DNA of 64,000 nt, taken from positions 62,001 to 126,000 of the forward strand of contig NZ_JABANE010000004.1 in NCBI RefSeq assembly GCF_012844305.1, read 5' to 3'. The position numbers and the translations under genes are program-made. The notes under the pieces are model-generated. The model had not been told where the DNA came from. It searched no databases and saw only the letters and a list, made by a program, of their open reading frames with translations. The DNA comes from Flammeovirga aprica JL-4. Its GTDB lineage: Bacteria > Bacteroidota > Bacteroidia > Cytophagales > Flammeovirgaceae. Numbering within the stretch: the first letter of the stretch is position 1; every line of letters begins with the position of its first letter. Below are positions 26,456 to 35,111 of this stretch, one piece after another.

Positions 26456-28036
26456 CTAGTTCAACCATTCTGGAATCCCTTCCTTCTCCCACTCTGCTAC
26501 ATAATTATCCAATTCATCCTCATAAATATCTTCCATCAAGAAAGGGTTAGCCATCTTTTGGGGCAGATCCTTCTTTAATGTTTCCTTGATACTAGAATAC
26601 TTTTCATCTGCTATTAAATTTTTCTTTTCCAGAGGATCCACTTGAATATAATAAAGCTCTTCTCCCCCATCTCTGTACTTAATGTATCTCCAATCTTTTG
26701 ATCGAACTGAATGATTATTGTACATCCACGTTGTCAACACATTACGGTTTTGAGATTGCTCTGGATGATTTAGAATTGGCATCAAACTTTCACCTTCTAA
26801 ACGTTCATTTTGAGGTAATTGACATAAGTCTAATAATGTGGGATAGACATCCAATAAACTTACAGCATCATTCGTCACCTTTCCTTTAGCTGACGAATTT
26901 GGTAATTTAAAAATCAGAGGAACGTTGGTTGAAGGTTCCCAAAGCGTCATTTTTCTCCAACTATGTTTTTCCCCTAAATGCTGACCATGATCCGACCATA
27001 CAACTACAATCGTATTATCAGCATAAGGACTTTTTTCTAATGCCTCTAACACTTTACCAATCTGCGCGTCAACAAAAGAAATACACGCCAAATAGGATCT
27101 TACCAATTCCTTCGGAAAATCTTCTCCTACGCCCATTACTTTTGCATGATCTCCACCAGGAGTCAAACCCATAGAAACCGCTTTTCCATACAACGGTATA
27201 TCCTTCATCTCACCTTCGGCTACACTTGGAATATAGAAATCATCCTCTGCATAAAGATCAAAATATTCTTGTGGTGCAGTATAAGGCACGTGGGGCCTTG
27301 CAAAACCAACACCTAAAAAGAAAGGCTCATCATGGTTTTTATGGAGCTTCTCAATGGCCCAATCTGCCACCCACTCATCGTGCATTACTCCATCCTTCAT
27401 ATCTTTTCTTTCCACAGGACCACCACAAAGCGAAAGCCCTTTTACCTTTCCGAATTTCTGATACAACTGCCCTCCATCTTTGGGGAAAGGGTAAAACATA
27501 TCTCCACCATAATGATTACCACTTTTCAGCATTTCCTGATCCGTGATTTTATAAGCCGGCGTATGATCCGTCCACAGTTGATCAGCATCTTTTTCAAACT
27601 CCATTACACCCGAATGAAACAGTTTTCCTGCTCCATAAGTGGCATAACCATTGGCTTTGAAATACTCCGGTAAAAACTGATTCATTTGATGAATGCTATC
27701 ATACGTAACTTCTTTCAAATCTTTATCCCAAACGTTGCAATACCATCCTGTTGTTGTGGGTTTCAAACCACTTAAAAGGGCGATTCTTGATGCTTGACAA
27801 ACCGGACTTGCTGTATGTGCATTATTAAAAAGAATGCCTTGATCAATGAGTCTGTCAAGATTTGGTGTTTTGACTTGAGGGTGCCTTTTCATCTTCCCTA
27901 CCCAATTGTTTAAATCATCTACTGCGATAAAAACAACATTAGGTTTGGGCTGTTGCTTCGCTTGATGCTTTTTTTGACAGGAAAAAAGAGAACATCCTAT
28001 ACATAAAAAAATGATGATAAACTTATTGATATTCAT
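26456..28036 (-). CDS. S1-family sulfatase lipoprotein (iduronate-2-sulfatase-like)
   Basis: The preferred start is ATG 28036, giving 526 residues beginning with a lipoprotein signal that ends SLFSC; the longer reading would start inside a palindromic repeat. The formylglycine site is Cys in SPVCQASRIALLSG (residue 80 from this start). Metal ligands come from VVFIAVDDLNNW and VVVWSDHGQHLGEK. Overall order (PQVKTPNLDRLIDQGILFNNAH, GAGKLFHSG, WRKMTLWEPSTNVPLIF) is closest to iduronate-2-sulfatase-like S1 enzymes. The likely job is removal of a 2-O-sulfate from (unsaturated) uronate before GH88 acts, which is inferred. It needs a formylglycine-generating or anaerobic sulfatase-maturating enzyme not encoded in this window. 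Confidence 0.88.
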   Translation of the reverse strand: MNINKFIIIFLCIGCSLFSCQKKHQAKQQPKPNVVFIAVDDLNNWVGKMKRHPQVKTPNLDRLIDQGILFNNAHTASPVCQASRIALLSGLKPTTTGWYCNVWDKDLKEVTYDSIHQMNQFLPEYFKANGYATYGAGKLFHSGVMEFEKDADQLWTDHTPAYKITDQEMLKSGNHYGGDMFYPFPKDGGQLYQKFGKVKGLSLCGGPVERKDMKDGVMHDEWVADWAIEKLHKNHDEPFFLGVGFARPHVPYTAPQEYFDLYAEDDFYIPSVAEGEMKDIPLYGKAVSMGLTPGGDHAKVMGVGEDFPKELVRSYLACISFVDAQIGKVLEALEKSPYADNTIVVVWSDHGQHLGEKHSWRKMTLWEPSTNVPLIFKLPNSSAKGKVTNDAVSLLDVYPTLLDLCQLPQNERLEGESLMPILNHPEQSQNRNVLTTWMYNNHSVRSKDWRYIKYRDGGEELYYIQVDPLEKKNLIADEKYSSIKETLKKDLPQKMANPFLMEDIYEDELDNYVAEWEKEGIPEWLN

Positions 28037-28112
28037 ATACTTTAATCTGATTGGCGAGTTCAAAAAATGTTGGCTAGCATTTGTACTATGCGAGCTTTTA
28101 GGATATTCTCTT

Positions 28113-28154
28113 ATCATCATTAGCCCACGACTTAAGTCGTGGGCTAATGATGAT
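28113..28154. repeat. Perfect 42-bp palindrome (REP-like)
   Basis: Two 21-base arms (28113-28133 and 28134-28154) are exact complements, with the core CCCACGACTTAAGTCGTGGG. It lies in the gap between the long PL8 gene at 28171 and the sulfatase start at 28036. It would form a strong hairpin in the transcript and may limit read-through or protect the upstream message. Confidence 0.8.
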
Positions 28155-28170
28155 GCATAAAAGGATTTAA

Positions 28171-31100
28171 TTAATTAACCACTTTCTTATCAGACTTTTT
28201 TAATCCAACCGCATAGCTTTGTGCATCTACACATTCAAACTCTAATACTGTATTGGATTTGTTTCTTTCGATTACTTTCACAAAACCGTAGTCTTTATCA
28301 AGTTCCCAACCGCCGTTTAATTTCAACTGTACTTTTTGCATTTTTGAAGGCTCAAATACTTCTGAATCTGGTAGTTTTGTCGTCTTGTAATGTGGTCTTC
28401 TGAAATCAGGATCACATAACGAAAGATTGATTTTTTCTTTATTCTCTTTCTCAATCATCAACATCACTGGCGCTGAAACGCTTGCAAAATATTCGTTCTC
28501 CAACTGTAATGATGGATCGAAGATAGACAAGCCGTAAGTGTCTTTTACTTTATGGTAAATCACATGGGCTTGAGCATCTTTTTGAATGACTTTGTAAGGT
28601 AATTTTTTAGTGTAAGATTTTGCAACACTATGAGGTTGTTGTACCAATACCATATATTCATATGACTCATTTTCAGGAGCTACACCATGATCCAACCAAG
28701 CCACAGCATAGTTGCCACTTGTCGCTTTTTTATTACTTACATTACGAGATTCCTGTGCTTGTTTGCTTACCTTCAATTGACCTGAGTTTGGAACAATGTA
28801 GCTGTTGCCATAAGGATCCGATAAAAATACATTCTCCTCCTGTCCTTCAAAAGTATATTCAGATTGAGTGATTTTCTTTCCGTTTACCATCAAATCTTGT
28901 CGCTGTAATGATAGTTCATTTTGGAATAATGTTGTCTCTACTTTATTCGTTGTATTGGCTACATTTGAGATATTAGATCCCAATAAAATGATTTCATTAT
29001 CAAAGAAGAAAGCTGATTTTTTGGCTTCAAATTTCTTTTGGAAAACTTTGTCCTCCAATTCCATAGCGAACATACCGTTTTCATCATCGAGGCTTAAAGC
29101 ACCCATAAAGGTTTTCTTTGAGAAGTTTCTATGCTTTGATTGAACATCATTTTTCTTTTCCTTTTTCGTATACTTTTCACAAAGCAATAAATCTAATGGC
29201 AAATTGACCGTTGTAGTACCTGCCCATCTGTTCCAATCCCATCCTTTGTCCAAGGCATAACCATTTTCTTTATGTCCACCTTTATCACCAGCAAGGATTT
29301 GCATGTGACCATAACTGATATATCTACCATAGCGGTTTTCTTTTCCACCCGACTCAAAATCGTAAATGTATTGACTGTAGCCTTTCATACTTACCATCCA
29401 GTTGTCCTTTCTTTTGACCGCTAAACCTGCATAAGGCTTGTCATAGAATCCAGAAGGAATTGCTTCTTTCTCAGGGTAATCTTTCAATAACTGCAACATC
29501 AATTCCATCGAGCCTAGTGTATTGAAGTAAGAAATGTTTGCTCCTGCTCTACCGAATAATACAGAGAAGTCTTGGTCTTTTTCATCCCAAAGTCGCACAG
29601 CAACTCCACTCATTTCAGTATCTACTTCTTGCCCTTTCCAACCACTGTAAGCTAAATAAACATACGTTGGGAATTCACCAATCAATGGAGCGTGATTACT
29701 CAAACGTCCACCCACACTAAATGGCGTATGGTAACGGTGAGCAATAATTCTTTGTGCCAATGCTGCTTGACGTAAATTGCCATGGTATTTCTCCTCTATC
29801 GCAAATTGTGTTTTGCTTAATAAGTAAACGGCAATCGATGCATTATGGAAACCATTAGGTGCATAACCATTGGCGTAAACACCTCTGTGGTGGTAGCCCA
29901 TAAAGTCTGGTTTGATGGTATCCGCAAAGCCCGGTGAAACTCTCAAACTCTTTTGGATATAGTTTCTTACGGCAGACATATACATCACTTTCTCAGGAGA
30001 ATCATCCATGATCAATACACGCACCAAACGGAACATTAAACGTGTACGCATCGCATCGGCAGTGATTTCGTATTCATCCTCTGTAAAACATTGGTTAAAG
30101 GTCACCATCCAGTCCAATGTTCTCATTTCTCTCTCTAATGCACCTGCTTTTTTCAACTCATCTTTACACAAGTAAAGGGCATATACATAACCTACTACTC
30201 TGTTTGTCAAGTGGTCCAATGTTTCCATACCACTACCTTCAGCCCATCCTTGGTCATAAAGGTGATCCAACAAAAGTAAGAGCTTATCAAGGCTGGCTTT
30301 ATTTCCATTGATTTTGTAATCTAATGCTAAAGCCAATGGCATATTTTCTAAAACGTCTTGCCCAACATACGTATAAGCTGGAGCGTAAGGCGAATGTCTT
30401 GAGAATAAACTAGCACCTGTAATACGGCCATCAGGATGTCTTACGATGTTCAGTTTATCAAACTTTTTGACATTAGATTTGATGTATTTTGCATTGGCAT
30501 TCGATCTTAATTCATATTGCTTCTGACCTGCGAAAGCATTGGAACCTAAAATCCAGTGTTCAAATCTTTTAGTGATTTCTGCAAAGTCAGCAATCTGCTC
30601 TTTGGTAACACTTTTTTGAGTAGGTTCAGGCACTTCATATTGACTCCAACGGTACGTTCCCCATGCAAAACCATTACTTTTTGGCTTTTGCCATTGGTAA
30701 CTCGACTCATTTTTGGTCATCACTTTTTTCACATAATTGACCATATCGAAGTAAATCACACCTTCCTCTATGTTGTTAGGAGCATGCACTTCCATAGAAG
30801 CCAACTCCTTTTTTCCTTTGTAACCAAGATCCGTTCTAAAGCTCATCCAGCTTCCTCTCCAGCCATCAAAATTTCCCAAGTAATCAAACTCAAACTGTAC
30901 ATTTCCTTCTGTATCTTTAAATACAAAGTGAAAAGCACCATCCACTTCTTTAGGGCTGTATAACCAAAGCATCATACCACCGTTTCTTGCTTTCCCTGCT
31001 TCTTTCAAAAAAGCAGGGTTATTCACGGTAATCACACTTCCTTTTTTCCACTTCCACTCCAGTGAACTTTTACCATCTTTGGCATGCAGTTCACTCAATG

Positions 31101-31278
31101 AAAGTTCTCCGTCATTCGCTTTCCAAGTATCTAAAATTACTTCATTCTCAAAGGATTCTAACGTTTTAAATACTGGGTAAGGATAGCGATTGTTGAACGC
31201 ATCTTTTTTCTTTTGTCCGAAAGCCATTATCGCCATTCCGACAAGGTATATTGTGAATAGAAAGAATTTCTTTTTCAT
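28171..31278 (-). CDS. PL8 family lyase, chondroitinase ABC type, long form 1
   Basis: A 1035-residue secreted lyase with a signal peptide (ending MAFGQ). Residues about 40-185 form an N-terminal jelly roll like the carbohydrate-binding domain of chondroitinase ABC, then comes an alpha-toroid catalytic domain and C-terminal beta-sandwiches. Catalytic residues are His464 and Tyr472 (YHHRGVYANGYAPNGFHNAS), Arg525 (VGGRLSNHAP) and Glu642 (YDFESGGKENRYGRY). The later block GWDWNRWAGTTTVNLPLD is nearly the same as in Proteus chondroitinase ABC. It cuts chondroitin, dermatan or hyaluronan-type chains by beta-elimination. It lies six bases after the second long PL8 gene. Confidence 0.93.
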   Translation of the reverse strand: MKKKFFLFTIYLVGMAIMAFGQKKKDAFNNRYPYPVFKTLESFENEVILDTWKANDGELSLSELHAKDGKSSLEWKWKKGSVITVNNPAFLKEAGKARNGGMMLWLYSPKEVDGAFHFVFKDTEGNVQFEFDYLGNFDGWRGSWMSFRTDLGYKGKKELASMEVHAPNNIEEGVIYFDMVNYVKKVMTKNESSYQWQKPKSNGFAWGTYRWSQYEVPEPTQKSVTKEQIADFAEITKRFEHWILGSNAFAGQKQYELRSNANAKYIKSNVKKFDKLNIVRHPDGRITGASLFSRHSPYAPAYTYVGQDVLENMPLALALDYKINGNKASLDKLLLLLDHLYDQGWAEGSGMETLDHLTNRVVGYVYALYLCKDELKKAGALEREMRTLDWMVTFNQCFTEDEYEITADAMRTRLMFRLVRVLIMDDSPEKVMYMSAVRNYIQKSLRVSPGFADTIKPDFMGYHHRGVYANGYAPNGFHNASIAVYLLSKTQFAIEEKYHGNLRQAALAQRIIAHRYHTPFSVGGRLSNHAPLIGEFPTYVYLAYSGWKGQEVDTEMSGVAVRLWDEKDQDFSVLFGRAGANISYFNTLGSMELMLQLLKDYPEKEAIPSGFYDKPYAGLAVKRKDNWMVSMKGYSQYIYDFESGGKENRYGRYISYGHMQILAGDKGGHKENGYALDKGWDWNRWAGTTTVNLPLDLLLCEKYTKKEKKNDVQSKHRNFSKKTFMGALSLDDENGMFAMELEDKVFQKKFEAKKSAFFFDNEIILLGSNISNVANTTNKVETTLFQNELSLQRQDLMVNGKKITQSEYTFEGQEENVFLSDPYGNSYIVPNSGQLKVSKQAQESRNVSNKKATSGNYAVAWLDHGVAPENESYEYMVLVQQPHSVAKSYTKKLPYKVIQKDAQAHVIYHKVKDTYGLSIFDPSLQLENEYFASVSAPVMLMIEKENKEKINLSLCDPDFRRPHYKTTKLPDSEVFEPSKMQKVQLKLNGGWELDKDYGFVKVIERNKSNTVLEFECVDAQSYAVGLKKSDKKVVN

Positions 31279-31284
31279 CTTTGT

Positions 31285-34200
31285 CTAGTTTAAAAGATTG
31301 TTTGCTGTCTCAATTTTTTCCAATGGTAAATCAATTGACTTTCCATCTTTTGTAAAGAAAACTACCTCTGTTTTGTCTTCCTTGATCGTTAAACTGATCA
31401 GTTCTGCAGAGTAACCTGCCTGTTTCCAATTTCCGTTTAATTGCATCGTTACAATCATTCCGGCATTAGAAGCATGTACAATTTCAGCAGGCATTTTCGA
31501 CATATTGTGATTCCAAGTTACTAGGTTTAAATCAGGATTAGCCACTGTCAATAAAGAAGAACTTTTTCCTTCCTTAAACATACAAAGAATCGGTGTATCT
31601 GTGGTATAAACAACGCCTTTATCTACTGTGTTATTGGCATCAAAGATTGCATAAGCCGTTGCGTTTGTTTTTGTGTGATGTACAATATGTGCCTTATCAT
31701 CTTTCTGAATGACCTGATAGCCACCCTTTAATTCATTCGCATCCGCAGTGGCTCTTTTCGTTACGATTTTATATTCATAACCTTCTGATTTTGGTTGCTT
31801 ACCATGATCAATCCATGCTTTTGTCGCCAAAGCTGAAATAGGTGAATATTTTCCTTTCTTCATCTTATACGACTCTTGCGTGTCGTTTTGTAAGATGATA
31901 TTATTGCCTTCAGGGACTACATAATAAATACCTTGTTGATCTTTTAAAACACCTGCAGTTGCCGTCTTCTTTACATTTGATGCAGAAGTATTGACCTCCT
32001 CACCATTGAAAGAGATAGGCTGTCCGGCTTTCTCATCATTGATGTATTGGAAAAGCGTAGTCACAGTGTTATAAGTATTGTCTTTATTTTTGATAGAAGA
32101 ACCCAAACAGATGATTTCATTTTCAAAGAAGAAGTAAGACTTTTTAGCACTGAATGTCGCATCAAACAATACTTGCTTTGGTGCAGGCGTCACTTCATCT
32201 CTTAAATCTACAGCGTAGATTCCCAACTGATCTTTGGTGTTCAAGCCACTTGCAAATTTTGAAGAAGTAAAGCTTCTATGGAAACCTTCAAGGTACTTTT
32301 CTGTTGGCGTATTGTAATACAACACTTCTTCTTTTGGTAGCATTTTGGTTGTCGCACCCGGCAACATAGACCAGTCAAAACCAGCGTTAAAATCAATTCC
32401 TACTCCTTTCAACCCTTTTTCTGAATCTCCTTGAGCCACCAATAACATACCGTGACTTAAATATCTACCTAAGTTATTTTCTCCTTTACTTCCTGTTTCA
32501 AAATCCCAAACATACCTTCCGTATCCTTTTACTGCCGCATAGGCTCCATCATAACGGTGCACGTTCATAGAAGAATAAGGCATACTGATATGTTGGTTTT
32601 CAATAGTATAACCTTCACTTGTTTTAGCACTTAAATTCTCCATCAAATCAACTGTACCAAATGTACCAGCATACGTTAATGAAGGGAACAATACAGAGTA
32701 GATTCCTTTTCTTGGAGAAATCTTATAAAGATAATGGAACAGATTGGCCATTTCTTCGTCTTCAACTTCTTCTCCGTTGGTACTTACAAACATATAAGCA
32801 GGAAGGATAAAACGATCAATTGCATGATTATTATAAGGGAAACGACCACTAGCTCCTTGATGAATATCCACACCGTAAGCAATTTCCGCTTGACGTTTTA
32901 ACGCTTTCTTCAGGGTATTCACTGAGTTAGGTGAAATAGCGTAAGGTGTTCCATCCAATAACCATTTCAACATACTTAAAGTATTCAAAGTTGATACTCC
33001 ATAAGCACTTAAGTAAGTTCCTCTGTGGTGGAAAATAGAAAAATCAGGCTTGATGGTATCCGAATACCCCGGCGCAAACTGCATTGCATATTCCAAGTAC
33101 TCTTTATACTTCTGTAACATCAATTGCTTTTCTGCTCCATCTTCCATTAATAAAATAGCGACTAACTTTGGTAAAGCACCGCCACGGATCAAATCTGTGT
33201 TTTCTCCTTTGGAAGTCTGTAAATTAATCAAAGAACCCAAACGAGTATGCCACGCCAACATTTCTTGTCTGCTCTTCAATTTATCTTGTTGTTGCAATTC
33301 ATTTCTCATCAAGAAAATACCTGATGCGTACGAATTCAAACGGATAATATGATCAGCAGTACCGATAGCACTTCCTGCCGCCCAACCTTGATCTTCCAAG
33401 TGATCTAAAACAGCAAATAATTTCTCTTTTGCTTCTTCCTTCTTGTTGATTTTATAATCCATTGCAAGAGGATAAATCGTTTTCTGTCCAACATACTGGA
33501 AAGTATAAGACTCCGTTAAACCATGCTCATCTCTACTTGCAAATACAGGTAATCCATTGATATGATTTCCTTCTCTTTTGATGCCCAATTCATCATAAAA
33601 TTCGTAAGCACCTTTAATATTACTGTTCAACCTTTTCTTCAACTCAGGCAAGCGTTTCTTCCATTGGTTTGACTTATTACCTAAAATCAACGTCTCTAGC
33701 TTATTCATAATTTTTTCAGAATGAGCCTTCAGATCCCCAATATTTTGACCTTCCAATTCTTGCTCAAAAAGCTTTCTATATTCTAAATAAGCCGGTAAGA
33801 TCACATAACTATCCACTCTATTTCCTGCTTTTTTATTCTGAATCTGCATATCAGAGTTTCTTTTCTCTGAGATAAATTCTAACAGCTGAAAATGATCAAA
33901 GTAGAATTTCGAAGGTTTTTGTACACCTTCAGGAATAGCCACAATACTGTGAATCTCTTCAGCACCTGAATAATTCGGAACAGAAGCATCTTGCTCAAAC
34001 TGTACCCAAATTGCTCTCCAGCCTGTAAAACCAAGACTTACTTCAAACTTGTACTTAGGGTTCTTTTTTGCATTGGCCAAGTCAGAACCAATCTGGAAAA
34101 TCATTTTCCCTGACTGAGCCTCCTCTTGGTACACCCACATTTTGATACCACCATACTTACCTTCTTTAAAATAAGAAGCTTCGTAGATTTCTGGTGAGCC

Positions 34201-34500
34201 ACCTTTGTAAGGCAGTGCCGCTTTATTCAAACCTTCCAATTGATCAATCTCCAGAATGTCACCTTTCTTGTACTGCCATTCTAGTGATGTTTTTCCTTCT
34301 TTAAAATGAAGGGCGTTAGGTATTAACTTCCCTTTTTTACTTTTCCAGTTTTGATAGTCTGAAGCATCTTCAAATCCAATTTTATGAATTACGATGTCTT
34401 CCTTCACTTTAAGTTTACCATTTTTAGCAAATAAATTAAGTGCTAAAAATGTGCTGATTACCAATGTAAATCCCTTAAAAAGTATCTTATTATTAATCAT
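31285..34500 (-). CDS. PL8 family lyase, chondroitinase ABC type, long form 2
   Basis: Starting at ATG 34500 gives 1071 residues with a signal peptide (ISTFLALNLFA); a start five codons upstream is also possible. The domain plan is as in its neighbour: jelly roll, alpha-toroid, beta-sandwich. Catalytic residues, numbered in the longer reading, are His497 and Tyr505 (FHHRGTYLSAYGVS), Arg558 (ASGRFPYNNHAI) and Glu672 (WDFETGSKGENNLGRY). Block FDWSMLPGATTKMLP matches the family. It is clearly diverged from its neighbour, so the pair may divide endo and exo action or sulfation patterns, as in other bacteria with two ABC lyases; that is inferred. Confidence 0.93.
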   Translation of the reverse strand: MINNKILFKGFTLVISTFLALNLFAKNGKLKVKEDIVIHKIGFEDASDYQNWKSKKGKLIPNALHFKEGKTSLEWQYKKGDILEIDQLEGLNKAALPYKGGSPEIYEASYFKEGKYGGIKMWVYQEEAQSGKMIFQIGSDLANAKKNPKYKFEVSLGFTGWRAIWVQFEQDASVPNYSGAEEIHSIVAIPEGVQKPSKFYFDHFQLLEFISEKRNSDMQIQNKKAGNRVDSYVILPAYLEYRKLFEQELEGQNIGDLKAHSEKIMNKLETLILGNKSNQWKKRLPELKKRLNSNIKGAYEFYDELGIKREGNHINGLPVFASRDEHGLTESYTFQYVGQKTIYPLAMDYKINKKEEAKEKLFAVLDHLEDQGWAAGSAIGTADHIIRLNSYASGIFLMRNELQQQDKLKSRQEMLAWHTRLGSLINLQTSKGENTDLIRGGALPKLVAILLMEDGAEKQLMLQKYKEYLEYAMQFAPGYSDTIKPDFSIFHHRGTYLSAYGVSTLNTLSMLKWLLDGTPYAISPNSVNTLKKALKRQAEIAYGVDIHQGASGRFPYNNHAIDRFILPAYMFVSTNGEEVEDEEMANLFHYLYKISPRKGIYSVLFPSLTYAGTFGTVDLMENLSAKTSEGYTIENQHISMPYSSMNVHRYDGAYAAVKGYGRYVWDFETGSKGENNLGRYLSHGMLLVAQGDSEKGLKGVGIDFNAGFDWSMLPGATTKMLPKEEVLYYNTPTEKYLEGFHRSFTSSKFASGLNTKDQLGIYAVDLRDEVTPAPKQVLFDATFSAKKSYFFFENEIICLGSSIKNKDNTYNTVTTLFQYINDEKAGQPISFNGEEVNTSASNVKKTATAGVLKDQQGIYYVVPEGNNIILQNDTQESYKMKKGKYSPISALATKAWIDHGKQPKSEGYEYKIVTKRATADANELKGGYQVIQKDDKAHIVHHTKTNATAYAIFDANNTVDKGVVYTTDTPILCMFKEGKSSSLLTVANPDLNLVTWNHNMSKMPAEIVHASNAGMIVTMQLNGNWKQAGYSAELISLTIKEDKTEVVFFTKDGKSIDLPLEKIETANNLLN

Positions 34501-35111
34501 AAAAAATGAACACATTAAATATTAAATCCCATTCTGTAAAGTAGTCGAACACCTATTTCGAGGTAAGAGTTAAGAAGGAAGAGTTTATTAGCTATCTAGA
34601 AACCAATGTGTAGATCGAAATGATCAGTGCTATCTTCATTCAATAAGTCAAAAAATCCTATTATAGTATCCTAGTGCTTATTACTTCACTAAACCGAACT
34701 TATACATTAATTTTTTCTCCTCTTAATTATTTCTTTAAACGGCCATTTGAAGAGTACATTCGACGCTTACTGAAGTAAAATTGAATTGGACATTAAGGTA
34801 AAAAAATTAGGGAATGGGACCTTAAAAAAATCTTAGGATCAAAAAACTACAATCTTCATTTGTGATAACGTTTGTAGGGACTTTGTATTACAACATCCTC
34901 ATGTACTACAACAAGAACCACCTGAAAGCTCTTTTCACTTAATCATTCCAATCCTAAAAATAAGAAGATGGGGTGAGTTACAAAACCTTCTCACAATCAA
35001 AGCATAAAAAAACGCCTCACTATGTAGTATAATGAGGCGTTTAGTATCAAAAATGATACTTTGATAGAGTATTCAAAGTTTTATAAAACATATTATCAAG
35101 GTTATTGAAAC
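34501..35111. other. Intergenic region with repeat and terminator
   Basis: About 610 bases with no gene, probably holding the promoter of the PL8-PL8-sulfatase genes. Around 34,870-34,925 a degraded copy of the dispersed repeat reads in the opposite direction (GTAGGGAC, then ACAACAAGAACCACC). Confidence 0.45.
35009..35042 (-). terminator. Rho-independent terminator after the broken hydrolase gene
   Basis: A stem of about 9-12 pairs (AACGCCTCA with TGAGGCGTT) lies 70 bases past the stop of the hydrolase gene. On the minus strand it is followed directly by seven Ts, a textbook intrinsic terminator. Confidence 0.85.

Noticed and set aside
28037..28120. Longer N-terminus for the sulfatase (28 extra residues)
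   Set aside because: It would start inside the 42-bp palindrome and put a polar stretch before an evident lipoprotein signal beginning at 28036.
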